From positions 186,001-250,000 of the forward strand of contig NZ_FXAY01000004.1 of the NCBI RefSeq assembly GCF_900177685.1: DNA of 64,000 nucleotides, given 5' to 3'. This DNA is from Agreia pratensis (lineage in GTDB: Bacteria > Actinomycetota > Actinomycetes > Actinomycetales > Microbacteriaceae). Positions 1 through 8,649 of this stretch are shown here, piece by piece. The position numbers were made by a program, and so were the translations under genes. Under the pieces are notes generated by a model. The model did not search any database and was not told the DNA's origin. It worked only from the letters and a program-made list of their open reading frames with translations. Numbering within the stretch: position 1 is the first letter of the stretch; each line of letters begins with the position of its first letter.

Positions 1-224
1 CATCGATCTGGGATCGGTTGATCACCGGGGAACCCTACTTTCCCGCGGCACAGTCATGGATCCGCGGCAAGGTCATCGAGCGCATGGATGCCGGGGGCTC
101 GACGGTGATCGCCGTTCACGCACTGCAGGCGGGCGTCTCCGACGAGGTCGACTCAGCCGAGCCCCTCGTCTATCACAATCGCACGTGGCACCGGCTGGGC
201 CAGCACTCTCGCATCGACGGGTGA
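1..224 (+). CDS. Flavin reductase-like domain protein, C-terminal fragment (cut by window edge)
   Basis: The reading frame is already open at the left edge and closes with TGA at 222-224, leaving about 73 residues. The tail PLVYHNRTWHRLG is typical of the end of flavin reductase-like (HpaC-type) FMN-binding domains, which reduce FMN/FAD with NAD(P)H for a partner monooxygenase or act as stand-alone flavoproteins. The FMN- and nucleotide-binding part lies outside the window, so the substrate cannot be assigned. The gene is followed by 77 bp and then lpd on the same strand, with no obvious terminator between them. Confidence 0.6.
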   Translation, partial: SIWDRLITGEPYFPAAQSWIRGKVIERMDAGGSTVIAVHALQAGVSDEVDSAEPLVYHNRTWHRLGQHSRIDG

Positions 225-301
225 GCGGCCGACTTCCTCGCAGTGCGAATAGAGTTGAACGAGAAAGACCTCGTGCAAACCGAAGGAAGTCCTAAAACAT
301 A

Positions 302-1702
302 ATGAGCGCTCACTACAACCTCGTCGTTCTGGGAGCCGGCCCCGGTGGCTATGTCGCTGCCATCCGTGCCGCGCAGCTCGGGCTCAGCGTCGCCGTCGTC
401 GAAGAGAAGTACTGGGGCGGTGTCTGCCTCAATGTGGGCTGCATTCCCTCCAAGGCCCTGCTTCGCAACGCGGAACTGGCGAACATCTTCGCCACTCAGG
501 CCAAGGAGTTCGGCATCTCGGGAGACGTCTCGTTCGACTTCGGCGTCGCCTTCGATCGCAGCCGCAAGGTGGCCGACGGTCGCGTCAAGGGTGTGCACTT
601 CTTGATGAAGAAGAACAAGATCACCGAGTACGACGGTCGCGGATCGTTCAACGACAGCCACTCGCTCACGGTGGCCAAGTCCGACGGAACGGCCGAGCAG
701 CTCACCTTCGACAACGCGATCATCGCCACCGGCTCGACCGTGCGCCTGCTTCCCGGTGTGACCCTCAGCGACAACGTCGTCACCTATGAGAGCCAGATCC
801 TCACCCGCGAACTGCCCAAGTCGATGGTCATCGTGGGTGCCGGCGCCATCGGCATGGAGTTCGCCTACGTGCTGCGCAACTACGGTGTCGAGATCACCAT
901 CATCGAGTTCCTCGACCGAGCGCTCCCCAACGAAGACGCCGATGTCTCGAAGGAGATCGCCAAGCAGTACAAGAAGCTCGGCGTGAACCTGCTCACCTCG
1001 ACGAAGGTCGAGAGCGTGGTCGACAACGGCACGAGTGTCACCGTCTCGTACACGGGCAAAGACGGCGCTCAGGGCTCCATCGAGGTCGACAAGGTTCTGA
1101 TGTCGATCGGCTTCGCTCCTCGGGTCGAGGGCTTCGGGCTCGACAAGACGGGCGTGCAGCTCACCGAGCGCGGAGCGATCGCGATCGACGATCACATGCG
1201 CACCAACGTTCCGAACATCTACGCCATCGGCGATGTCACGGCCAAGCTGCAGCTAGCGCACGTCGCCGAGGCGCAGGGAGTCGTCGCCGCAGAGACCATG
1301 GCCGGAGCAGAAACCCAGACGCTGGGCGACTACCGCAACATGCCGCGGGCCACGTTCTGTCAGCCGCAGGTTGCGAGCTTCGGTCTCACTGAGCAGCAGG
1401 CGCGCGACGAGGGGCACGACGTGCTCGTCTCGACCTTCCCGATGACGGCCAACGGCAAGGCCCACGGACTCGGCGAGCCCGCCGGATTCGTCAAACTGGT
1501 CGCCGACGCGAAGTACGGCGAACTGCTGGGTGGCCACATGGTGGGCCACGACGTCTCCGAGCTCCTGCCCGAGCTGACACTCGCCCAGATGTGGGATCTG
1601 ACGGCCACCGAACTGGCACGCAACGTGCACACGCACCCCACGTTGAGCGAGGCTCTGCAGGAGGCCTTCCACGGTCTCAAGGGCCACATGATCAACCTGT
1701 AA
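302..1702 (+). CDS. lpdA: Dihydrolipoyl dehydrogenase (E3)
   Basis: A 466-aa FAD-dependent disulfide oxidoreductase, the usual length for E3. It reoxidises dihydrolipoamide of the 2-oxoacid dehydrogenase complexes with NAD+. Visible elements: N-terminal FAD motif [17 protein letters not shown] (residues 11-27), the redox disulfide [13 protein letters not shown] (Cys42 and Cys47), the second dinucleotide fold [14 protein letters not shown], the FAD motif ending AIGDV, and the C-terminal dimer-interface [10 protein letters not shown] carrying the His-Glu pair. A purine-rich GAAGGAAG lies upstream of the ATG. No other dehydrogenase-complex gene is adjacent. A hairpin at 1720-1744 separates it from the convergent dGTPase-like gene. 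Confidence 0.95.
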   Translation: MSAHYNLVVLGAGPGGYVAAIRAAQLGLSVAVVEEKYWGGVCLNVGCIPSKALLRNAELANIFATQAKEFGISGDVSFDFGVAFDRSRKVADGRVKGVHFLMKKNKITEYDGRGSFNDSHSLTVAKSDGTAEQLTFDNAIIATGSTVRLLPGVTLSDNVVTYESQILTRELPKSMVIVGAGAIGMEFAYVLRNYGVEITIIEFLDRALPNEDADVSKEIAKQYKKLGVNLLTSTKVESVVDNGTSVTVSYTGKDGAQGSIEVDKVLMSIGFAPRVEGFGLDKTGVQLTERGAIAIDDHMRTNVPNIYAIGDVTAKLQLAHVAEAQGVVAAETMAGAETQTLGDYRNMPRATFCQPQVASFGLTEQQARDEGHDVLVSTFPMTANGKAHGLGEPAGFVKLVADAKYGELLGGHMVGHDVSELLPELTLAQMWDLTATELARNVHTHPTLSEALQEAFHGLKGHMINL

Positions 1703-1719
1703 GACCTCAAGGAAGGGCC

Positions 1720-1744
1720 GGCACGGGTATCAGATGCCCGTGCC
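1720..1744. terminator. Hairpin between convergent lpdA and dGTPase-like gene
   Basis: Perfect 8-bp inverted repeat GGCACGGG / CCCGTGCC with a 9-nt loop. It lies just after the lpdA stop and overlaps the last codons of the opposing gene. There is no T-run, so it is a terminator candidate that could serve both strands. Confidence 0.5.
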
Positions 1745-3295
1745 GCCCTCCCATAGGTGTTCCGATGTGCCGCTGATCAATGACGCCACGCTCATGGCCT
1801 GGCTGTCGGTCAGCGATGCGATGTAGTCGACGATTCCCCGCCCGCGCCCGCGAGCGATGAGGCTCTCGTCATCGGTAGCCCCGCGCAGCAGTTCCGGCGT
1901 GTCCGATCGGAGCCGGAAGTACCCCGCTGTCGCCACCTGGACCAGTTCGACCAATCGACGTGGGGCGCGCGCCGCGTCGTCTTCGTCGGAGAGCCACGCC
2001 CGGAATCCCTCGACCAGAGTCTCGAGAACCCGGCCTTGACCTCGCTGATACGTGGCGAGGTCTGGGCGTTCGAGAACGAAGCGGGTATGCACGAACTTCA
2101 GAACGACGACGTCGTGCCATGCTTGCTGGCCGAGCCGAACGTGGGCGCTTCTCACATGCGGAGCGCGGTCGACGACGATGGATCGCTGAAGCCGGTTGAT
2201 CCAGCTGCGAGTGAACGACGAGATCGCCCTTTCGGCTCCCATCGATCCGTCGAACGGAACCGACAGCAGCCCGTCGCCCAGGTCTTCGCTGACTCTCTGC
2301 ACGGCGGCTCTGAAGGCATCGTCCGACGCGATCCACGCGTCTCGGGCATGGATGCGACGCCGCACCAACTCGAGCGCGTGCCCGGGTGTGCGGGCGCTCG
2401 CCTCGAGCGACTGCTCGTCGAGACGTGACAGCGCACTCTGGTCGCGAAGCCAGCTGCGGAGCTCGGCGGATACCGACGCCTGCTGCAGCACTCCCGCTCG
2501 GTAGAAGTCGTCGAGATCGTGGATCGAGTAGGCGATGTCGTCGGCGATGTCCATGACCGAGCACTCGACCGTCTGACGCCACTCGCCGATGTTCGGGAAC
2601 GCTCTCTGCGCCGCCCGCAGCTCCTCGACGTCGAGTGTGTAGGCCGAGAACTTGTCGGCTCCACCGTTGCGCTGGGAGCCCACGCCCCGAGGCATGCCAT
2701 CGGGCATATCGGTGCGCACGCGCGATTGCCATTCGGCGCGCAGCCAGGGGTACTTGAGGACGCCGGCCCGCACTGCCGCGGTGAGGTTGAGGCCCTGCTC
2801 GGTGGCATCGCAGGCGTCGAGCTCGGTGAGGATTCGGAAGGTCTGCGCGTTGCCCTCGAAGCCCTCCGAGAGACCGAGGCGTTCGCGGGCGAGTCGGTCG
2901 AGCACCTGTTCGCCGAGGTGTCCGAACGGTGGGTGCCCCAGGTCATGAGCGCTGGCGGCCGCCTGAACGACCACGGGGTCGCACCCACCGAGCTCGCGCA
3001 CGAGAAGTCCTGTGTCGCCGCGGTCTTGCTCGAGCATCACAGCAATCGACCGTGCAACGGCGGTGACCTTGACGGAGTGGGTGAGCCGATTGTGAATCAC
3101 CGGCCCCGCTCCCGCCTGCGAGATGACCTGGGTCACAGCCGAGAGTCGCGAGAAATACGGCGAGAATCGGATGCGCTCGAGGTCGACCCTGAAGTCGGGC
3201 TGCGGCTCGATGCGCTCGATCTCGTCGAGCCGCTCGGGAACGCGACGCTCGATGCGTGCCTCGGAGGTGTTCTGCAGTGCGTCTGCGGTGCTCAT
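1730..3295 (-). CDS. dgt: Deoxyguanosinetriphosphate triphosphohydrolase-like protein (HD domain)
   Basis: A 521-aa HD-domain protein. Such enzymes cleave dNTPs to the deoxynucleoside and triphosphate, influencing nucleotide pools and replication fidelity. The metal-binding signature is intact: RLTHSVKVT (His73), then AASAHDLGHPPFGHLGE with the HD pair at 117-118, and the conserved EGFEGNAQTFRIL. It is longer than many dGTPase-like proteins (about 420 aa) because of an extended C-terminal helical region. The gene lies 10 nt downstream of recQ on the same strand. A TAATCT box overlaps the recQ stop codon exactly 7 nt before this ATG, so it may also be transcribed as a leaderless mRNA. Confidence 0.88.
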   Translation of the reverse strand: MSTADALQNTSEARIERRVPERLDEIERIEPQPDFRVDLERIRFSPYFSRLSAVTQVISQAGAGPVIHNRLTHSVKVTAVARSIAVMLEQDRGDTGLLVRELGGCDPVVVQAAASAHDLGHPPFGHLGEQVLDRLARERLGLSEGFEGNAQTFRILTELDACDATEQGLNLTAAVRAGVLKYPWLRAEWQSRVRTDMPDGMPRGVGSQRNGGADKFSAYTLDVEELRAAQRAFPNIGEWRQTVECSVMDIADDIAYSIHDLDDFYRAGVLQQASVSAELRSWLRDQSALSRLDEQSLEASARTPGHALELVRRRIHARDAWIASDDAFRAAVQRVSEDLGDGLLSVPFDGSMGAERAISSFTRSWINRLQRSIVVDRAPHVRSAHVRLGQQAWHDVVVLKFVHTRFVLERPDLATYQRGQGRVLETLVEGFRAWLSDEDDAARAPRRLVELVQVATAGYFRLRSDTPELLRGATDDESLIARGRGRGIVDYIASLTDSQAMSVASLISGTSEHLWEGGTGI

Positions 3296-3302
3296 CTGAC
3301 CG

Positions 3303-3308
3303 AGATTA
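3303..3308 (-). promoter_or_regulatory. -10 box (TAATCT) for dgt, leaderless spacing
   Basis: On the minus strand TAATCT is followed by 7 nt and then the dgt ATG. The box shares its TAA with the recQ stop codon. No Shine-Dalgarno sequence precedes the ATG, so a leaderless transcript from a promoter inside the recQ end is inferred. Confidence 0.5.
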
Positions 3309-5435
3309 CATCTGCAGAGCGAGAGCGAAGGGCAACACCGGACCCGAGCCGTGCCGGCGAAGTTCGCGCCCGGCCACCGTTATGGTCCATCGGCTGTCGA
3401 CGAGATCGTCGACGAGCAGCACGGGTCTGCCAGTCAGAGCGCCGAGCTCGGACACCATCTGCTCAGAGACCTCGAAACGCTGCCACACCGAAGAGAGCCG
3501 GTAGACACTGTTGCCGCCCGGGGCGCCGTCGGGGCCGGCCCCCACGAGTTCGAGTGAACCGAGGTAGGGGAGTCGGCCGAGTTGAGACAAGCCTTCGGCT
3601 ATCGAGCGCACGAGTGCGGGCCGGCGCCTCGACGGCATGCTCACGATTGCGGCCGGTCGCTCGCTCCACTGCCACTCGCCCAAGACCTTCGCGCAGGCCT
3701 GGATGAGCGTCGGTGTTGCGGGCTCGTCGGGCGCTCCGGCAGCGAACAGCTGCCGCAGCGTGCCTCCCCACCCCAGATCGGTGAGCCTCGCCAGGGCCCG
3801 ACCCGGCTCGACGCGCTCGTCGATGGCTATGCGCCCCTTCACCGCCACGCCACGCTCCGACGCGCCTGTCGGCCACTGCGTTCGCGGCTCGATGACCGCG
3901 CCCACCCGCTGAAGGGCCGTCTCGGCGGTCGCCTGGTCGCCCGTCGAGACCGAGCTGTCGTACCACGCGCTGGTACACCTGTCGCAGCGGCCGCAGGGGG
4001 CCGCGGTCGGATCGTCGAGCGCCCGCTGCAGAAACTCCATGCGGCACCCAGCGGTGGTCTCGTAGTCGAGCATCGACTGCTGCTCCGACACACGCTCCGC
4101 TGCGATTCGCTCATAGCGCTCGGCGTCGTAGACCCACGGCCTGCCGGTCGACCGCCACCCTCCCTGCACCTTGGACACAGCGCCATCGACGTCGAGAACC
4201 TTGAGCAGTAGTTCGAGAGGCGTTCGGCGCAGGTCGACCAGCGCCTCAAGGGCGGGCGTCGACAGCGGTCCGGATTCGGCGTCGAGCGCGTCGAGCACGG
4301 CCCGCGCCCGTCGGTCGTCGGGCATGGATGCCGTGGCGAAGTAGTGCCAGATCTCCGGATCTTCGCGGCCCGGCAGAAGCAGAACATCTGCATTGTCGGT
4401 TGCTCGCCCTGCCCGCCCGACCTGCTGGTAGTAGGCCACAGGAGACGACGGTGCTCCGAGATGGATGACGAAACCGAGGTCGGGCTTGTCGAAACCCATT
4501 CCGAGCGCACTCGTGGCCACGAGCGCCTTGACCTGGTTGTTCTTGAGCTTCGCCTCTGCCGCCTCTCGATCGGCCGGATCGGTGCGACCGGTGTAGGCCA
4601 GCACCTCATGGCCTGCCTCGCGAAGCAGGCGTGCCGTGTCTTCGGCTGCGGAGACGGTCAGCGCGTAGATGATGCCGCTACCCTGCATCTCGCCGAGATG
4701 GGTCAGCAGCCAGCCGAGCCGAGCTTTCGAGTCGGGCAGCCTGAGTACTCCGAGCCGGAGCGATGCGCGCGCGAGCGGGCCCCGGATCGTGACGACGGTG
4801 TTCGCCTGCGGCCCGTGCGTGTCGACGCTGAGTTGCTCGGCCACGTCGGCCACCACACGGGAGTTCGCGGTTGCCGTCGTGGCGAGAACGGGAACGCCAG
4901 CCGGAAGTTCAGCGATGAGTGTGCGCAGACGGCGGTAATCGGGGCGAAAATCATGACCCCAATCAGAGATGCAGTGTGCTTCGTCGACGACGAGGAGACC
5001 CGTGCGGCGCACGAGTTCGGGCAGCTGCTCGTCGCGGAAGCGGGGGTTGTTGAGTCGTTCGGGCGAGACGAGCAGCACATCGATCTCGTTCTTCGCGAGC
5101 CGCTCTTTGATCGACTCCCACTCGTGTGTATTGGCCGAGTTGAGACTCGCTGCGGTGACGCCCGCACGTGCGGCAGCGGCCACTTGGTCGCGCATCAGGG
5201 CGAGCAAGGGCGATACGAGAATGGTGGGCCCGGCACCGAGCTGACGAAGAAGGAGCGTGGAGATGAAGTAGACCGCGGACTTGCCCCATCCGGTGCGCTG
5301 GACGACCAGGGCACGACTGCGGTCGGTGACCAGAGCGTCGATGGCCTCACGTTGCCCCTCGTGGAACTCGGCATCGGGTCGGCCGACGAGGGAGCGCAGA
5401 ATGTCGGTTGCGGTCTGCTGTGGTGGCAAGGTCAT
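3306..5435 (-). CDS. recQ: RecQ family ATP-dependent DNA helicase with C-terminal phosphoribosyltransferase-like domain
   Basis: A 709-aa SF2 helicase unwinding 3'-tailed DNA during recombination repair. Motif I RTGWGKSAVYF (Lys52), motif II DEAHCISDWGHDFRP, motif VI QQVGRAGRA and the RecQ zinc cluster (C-x2-C-x2-C after CRMEF) are all present. In place of an HRDC domain, the last ~150 residues end in VLLVDDLVDSRWT (about 672-684). This resembles the PRPP-binding loop of type I phosphoribosyltransferases, with SR where TG is usual. RecQ proteins with such a tail are known in actinobacteria, but the domain's role is unknown. It is likely co-transcribed with the dGTPase-like gene 10 nt downstream. 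Confidence 0.9.
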   Translation of the reverse strand: MTLPPQQTATDILRSLVGRPDAEFHEGQREAIDALVTDRSRALVVQRTGWGKSAVYFISTLLLRQLGAGPTILVSPLLALMRDQVAAAARAGVTAASLNSANTHEWESIKERLAKNEIDVLLVSPERLNNPRFRDEQLPELVRRTGLLVVDEAHCISDWGHDFRPDYRRLRTLIAELPAGVPVLATTATANSRVVADVAEQLSVDTHGPQANTVVTIRGPLARASLRLGVLRLPDSKARLGWLLTHLGEMQGSGIIYALTVSAAEDTARLLREAGHEVLAYTGRTDPADREAAEAKLKNNQVKALVATSALGMGFDKPDLGFVIHLGAPSSPVAYYQQVGRAGRATDNADVLLLPGREDPEIWHYFATASMPDDRRARAVLDALDAESGPLSTPALEALVDLRRTPLELLLKVLDVDGAVSKVQGGWRSTGRPWVYDAERYERIAAERVSEQQSMLDYETTAGCRMEFLQRALDDPTAAPCGRCDRCTSAWYDSSVSTGDQATAETALQRVGAVIEPRTQWPTGASERGVAVKGRIAIDERVEPGRALARLTDLGWGGTLRQLFAAGAPDEPATPTLIQACAKVLGEWQWSERPAAIVSMPSRRRPALVRSIAEGLSQLGRLPYLGSLELVGAGPDGAPGGNSVYRLSSVWQRFEVSEQMVSELGALTGRPVLLVDDLVDSRWTITVAGRELRRHGSGPVLPFALALQM

Positions 5436-5500
5436 GACTCGAGCCTGCCATCCACCGCTGACGCCGGACGACGCTCAGGGTGTTGTCGACTGAAACGGGG

Positions 5501-5506
5501 TAATCT
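5501..5506 (+). promoter_or_regulatory. -10 box (TAATCT) for the crcB pair, leaderless spacing
   Basis: TAATCT followed by exactly 7 nt and the GTG start of the first crcB gene. No ribosome-binding site is visible, and no clear -35 was found. Confidence 0.55.
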
Positions 5507-5513
5507 CGCGCCT

Positions 5514-5936
5514 GTGCAGAACCGTCCGCTCGTCCATCTCCTCGCGGTCTTTCTCGGGGGAGTCCTCGGAAGCGCCCTGCGGCTCGGCCTCGACCTGGCG
5601 ATCCCGCACGCTGATCAGCAGTTCCCTGTCGACACGCTCCTGATCAACACGGTCGGATCGTTCGTGCTCGGATGGCTCACCGCGGGCGTGTTCCGCAGAG
5701 GTATGTCTTCGATCGTCAAAGCCGCCGTGGGTCCTGGCCTTCTGGGGTCGTTCACGACCTTCTCAGCGGTCATCCTCGCGCTCGTGCTCCTCACGGTGTC
5801 CGGGCCTGATCAGCTGATTCTCGCCGTCGTCTATCTCGTCGCAACGCTGTCACTGGGTCTCGGTGCCGCGTTCCTCGGACTCCGTCTGGCTGAGAGACGT
5901 GATCGCGGTCGTCGAGTCGAGGAGCCCATGAGATGA
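5514..5936 (+). CDS. crcB1: Fluoride efflux channel CrcB/Fluc, subunit 1
   Basis: A 140-aa membrane protein with four hydrophobic segments. Fluc/CrcB channels export toxic fluoride as antiparallel dimers. Family motifs are GGVLGSALR near the N-terminus, NTVGSFVLGWL in helix 2 and GLLGSFTTFSA in helix 3. The frame stays open far upstream, antisense to recQ. I start it at the GTG at 5514 because this gives the family length and N-terminus and sits 7 nt after a TAATCT box. Its end overlaps the next crcB by 4 nt (ATGA). Paired, non-identical crcB genes suggest a heterodimeric channel. No fluoride riboswitch was recognised upstream. Confidence 0.88.
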   Translation: MQNRPLVHLLAVFLGGVLGSALRLGLDLAIPHADQQFPVDTLLINTVGSFVLGWLTAGVFRRGMSSIVKAAVGPGLLGSFTTFSAVILALVLLTVSGPDQLILAVVYLVATLSLGLGAAFLGLRLAERRDRGRRVEEPMR

Positions 5937-6328
5937 CGCCTCTTCTCGCTCTCGTGGTCGTCGTCTCAGGCGGATTGGCCGCGATCGTCCGCTACGCGAT
6001 CAGCACCTTCACAGCCTCGCGCCCGGACACCTCGGCATTCCGTCGCTTTCCCTGGGCCGTGCTTGTCGTGAATGCAGCAGGCTCGGCCCTGGCCGGCTGC
6101 GCCGCCGGGCTCGCTGCGGGCTCGGCCCTGACGCCGGATGTGCGCCTTGTTCTCATCACCGGCGTTGCTGGGGGTCTCACCACTTTCAGCACGTTCAGCG
6201 TCGAGACCGTCGATCTCCTGCGTTCCGGTCGGTGGTCCACCGCGGTCGTCTCGTGTCTCGGCAATCTTGTGGTGGGGCTCACCCTTGCCGTCGCCGGCTA
6301 CGTGGTGGGCGTACTGCTCTCGTCGTGA
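5933..6328 (+). CDS. crcB2: Fluoride efflux channel CrcB/Fluc, subunit 2
   Basis: A 131-aa paralogue of the preceding gene, starting within its stop codon (ATGA), so translation is coupled. It has four transmembrane segments and the family motifs GGLAAIVRYAIS, NAAGSALAG and GVAGGLTTFSTFSVETV. The two subunits differ substantially, as is common for Gram-positive tandem crcB pairs that act as heterodimers (family knowledge). The last ~30 bp overlap the 3' end of the convergent Ig-like membrane protein gene. Confidence 0.9.
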   Translation: MTPLLALVVVVSGGLAAIVRYAISTFTASRPDTSAFRRFPWAVLVVNAAGSALAGCAAGLAAGSALTPDVRLVLITGVAGGLTTFSTFSVETVDLLRSGRWSTAVVSCLGNLVVGLTLAVAGYVVGVLLSS

Positions 6329-8496
6329 GCGGGAGGTCGGACGAACCTGACCCATAGCCAGATCGCGACGCAGGCTGCCGCGAAAGTCAGAGAAGCGAGG
6401 CCGAACACGATGAGTCCGGCTCCGCCACCCAAACCCTCGAGCGCTGACGAGAGAACGCCGGCGAGCAGTGTGAAGCTCACCAGCGCGAGCGGTAGCCACA
6501 CGATCGGCTTCCAGCGCAGGATGTGCCGGCCCGGCAGATCGGCTATCGGAAGCAGCTGTATCGCGGCTCCACCGAGCGACGCCAGAGCGATGGTATTGAC
6601 GAATTCGGCCAGGAATGCGCCGACCGTGCCCGAGCCCGTGCCGGCCACGATCGATCCCGAGATCAAAAAGGCCGTGCTGCCCACCGCGAGAAGGGCGCCG
6701 ATCTGGAGAGCAGCCAGGCGGCCCAACGCGCGACGCGAGGTCGGGAGCGACAGTGCCAGACCGAATACGATCCCGAACACGAGGGCCGGATCGAGATCGA
6801 GAACTCGCGACAGGATGGTCGCCCCGATCGAGATGAGAAGGAAAAGAGGTCGAAGCCGCACGCCGGCAGTGACGTCGAAGATACTCCGCGCCAGCACCTT
6901 CGGCACGAGCACGGCCACGGCGTTCACCACGAGGACACCCAGCATGACGGCGACGAGTAGCCGCAGATAGGCGGGTTCGTCGGTCACAGGTGCGCTGAGT
7001 ACGGTGATGGTCGCACTGGCGACAAGGGCGAACGCGCCGGTCACTCGAGCATTCCACGGCAGGGTGGGGGCGGTGTCGTATTCCTGATAGCGCGATCGGT
7101 TGCGCCCCGTGAGCCTGCCGCTGCTGGCCGAGCGAGGTCCTGGCTCTGCCCTCAGGCCGCGGAGCGTCCCCGCGAGGAGCCGCGCTGGCACCGCGAGAAA
7201 CGCAACCATCGCCAGCCCGATGCCGAGTGCCAGGGTCCAGTCGATCGAGCTCGAGGTTCCGAAGGCGGGCTGCATCCCGGCGCTGAACCGGGTCGACGCA
7301 GACCATCCGCCCGACGAGGTCGCTGGCGGAGCATCCGTTGTCGTGCCCGGCTGCGACTGCTGCTGCTGCTGCTGCTGCGGCGCCGCAGCTGTCGGGTCGC
7401 CGCCGGGAAGCGACGGGATCGGAGTGGAGGTCGGAGAGGGCGTGCCCGCACTCGGGGCGGGCTGCTCGGTCGGCGCCGGCGCCGTTGGTGCACCGACGAA
7501 GGCCACCGCCACTCGGACGCTTTCGGTGCTGATGTTGCCGGCCGCGTCTTGTTGGATGGCCGAGACCTCGTAGGTGCCCGCGTCGATCGCGGCGGAGGTG
7601 CACGACCAGCGTGCGCCTGCGACAACCGCCTGGCACAGCGAGTGCGGGCCGGCGAAGAGCGTCACTGTGGCCCCGTCTTCGCCGCCACCCGAGAACGCGG
7701 CACCGGATGCCTGAACAGAGCCGGCCGGGATGCTCACGCTCGGAGGTGCGGGTGCGTCGACATCGATCGTGAGGGTGCTCGGCCGGCTCGATGACGACGA
7801 GCGTCCTCTGCTCCACGGGGCGACTTGACTGGCCGTGAGCTGATACGAGCCGCTTTTGAGACCCTTGGGCAGAGCGCAGAACCATGCTCCTGTCCCATCT
7901 GCCGTCGCGGTGCAGGACACCTCTCCGACGACGGCCGTCACTGTCGCGTCCGGTACCGCTTCGCCCATGACCGTTCCGTTAGAGACGGTGCCGTTGCCTG
8001 CGGAGCCCGCGGTCGGGGCATTCAGCACAGAGACGGTGACACTCGTCTCCGTCGACTGCCCAGCCACGGTTTGAACCGCTCGCACTGTGATCGACGAGGT
8101 AGACGGGAGTGATACGTCGCACGACCAGGTTCCCGCCGGGGTGGTCACGACGCTGCATAGCGGCTGGCCGCCGGTGCTGGAGTACAGGTCGATTCCGCTT
8201 CCGGGTTCGGCCGTTCCGCTGAACGAGATGGTGTCTCCGACCAGCGCGGATGCTGCGGGTTTCTCGATCACGGGCGAGGCGACCGTGGTCGAGTCTGGAG
8301 CCGGCGAAGGTGCATCTGGAGTGGGAGCGGGTGTCGAGGCCGGCGGCGGATCGGTCTCCGTGGCGACCGCGGCGCTGCCCGGCGCGATGAACACGACCGA
8401 GAGAAGGAAGAGGGCGCACACCGTTGACACGGTCGACAACATGGCAGCACGACGGCGCTGTGCTGCTGACGGGGGTGTTCCGGGCAAGTGGGTCAC
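6298..8496 (-). CDS. Secreted/multi-pass membrane protein with Ig-like repeats
   Basis: About 732 aa. The N-terminus has an arginine-rich region and hydrophobic stretch (STVCALFLLSVVFIAPGSA), a signal peptide. A Pro/Thr/Ser linker follows, then three repeats of about 90 aa with the pattern of bacterial Ig-like adhesin domains (repeated W-x-C and G-YxLTA/YEVSA). A poly-Gln/Pro/Thr spacer comes next, and the C-terminal ~330 aa hold about eight hydrophobic helices. The segment QLLPIADLPGRHIL resembles the second motif of M50 membrane proteases, but no HExxH is visible, so any such domain would be inactive. GTG 8496 was chosen because GGGAGG lies just upstream; the spacing is tight, so TTG 8487 or ATG 8442 remain possible. 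Function unknown. Confidence 0.7.
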   Translation of the reverse strand: MTHLPGTPPSAAQRRRAAMLSTVSTVCALFLLSVVFIAPGSAAVATETDPPPASTPAPTPDAPSPAPDSTTVASPVIEKPAASALVGDTISFSGTAEPGSGIDLYSSTGGQPLCSVVTTPAGTWSCDVSLPSTSSITVRAVQTVAGQSTETSVTVSVLNAPTAGSAGNGTVSNGTVMGEAVPDATVTAVVGEVSCTATADGTGAWFCALPKGLKSGSYQLTASQVAPWSRGRSSSSSRPSTLTIDVDAPAPPSVSIPAGSVQASGAAFSGGGEDGATVTLFAGPHSLCQAVVAGARWSCTSAAIDAGTYEVSAIQQDAAGNISTESVRVAVAFVGAPTAPAPTEQPAPSAGTPSPTSTPIPSLPGGDPTAAAPQQQQQQQSQPGTTTDAPPATSSGGWSASTRFSAGMQPAFGTSSSIDWTLALGIGLAMVAFLAVPARLLAGTLRGLRAEPGPRSASSGRLTGRNRSRYQEYDTAPTLPWNARVTGAFALVASATITVLSAPVTDEPAYLRLLVAVMLGVLVVNAVAVLVPKVLARSIFDVTAGVRLRPLFLLISIGATILSRVLDLDPALVFGIVFGLALSLPTSRRALGRLAALQIGALLAVGSTAFLISGSIVAGTGSGTVGAFLAEFVNTIALASLGGAAIQLLPIADLPGRHILRWKPIVWLPLALVSFTLLAGVLSSALEGLGGGAGLIVFGLASLTFAAACVAIWLWVRFVRPPAHDESSTPTT
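7351..7378. repeat. CTG/CAG triplet tract encoding poly-Gln
   Basis: An in-frame run of about seven CTG triplets (CAG on the coding strand) gives the poly-Gln linker between the Ig-like repeats and the membrane domain. Slippage here would change linker length without shifting the frame. Confidence 0.75.
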
Positions 8497-8609
8497 GTAC
8501 CTCCCATTTAGGGGTGTTCTGTGCACGAAGTCAAAGTCTGTTGCGTTCGTATGAGCCGCGGAGCAAAAAAATTCACACGCCCGAAACGCCTTCCGCGCCA
8601 TACTGGGCT

Positions 8610-8633
8610 CGAGTGGGACGATCGACCCACTCG
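8610..8633. promoter_or_regulatory. Inverted repeat upstream of TetR gene, candidate operator
   Basis: A perfect 8-bp inverted repeat CGAGTGGG / CCCACTCG with an 8-nt centre, about 17 bp before the TetR ATG at 8650. Its position and dyad shape fit an autoregulatory TetR operator. An RNA hairpin in the leader is the alternative. Confidence 0.45.
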
Positions 8634-8649
8634 GCGAGGGAGCGAAACG

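Noticed and set aside
2519-3706. 395-codon plus-strand frame opposite dgt
   Set aside because: Antisense shadow; the HD-domain gene has all catalytic motifs.
4344-5513. 390-codon upstream extension of crcB1
   Set aside because: It runs antisense to recQ and lacks any recognisable motif; the GTG at 5514 gives a normal Fluc protein.
5966-7885. A 639-codon minus-strand frame across crcB2 and the Ig-repeat gene
   Set aside because: Composition is Arg/Gly/Ala-rich without domains; it is the out-of-phase shadow of the Ig-repeat gene, which has signal peptide, repeats and helices.
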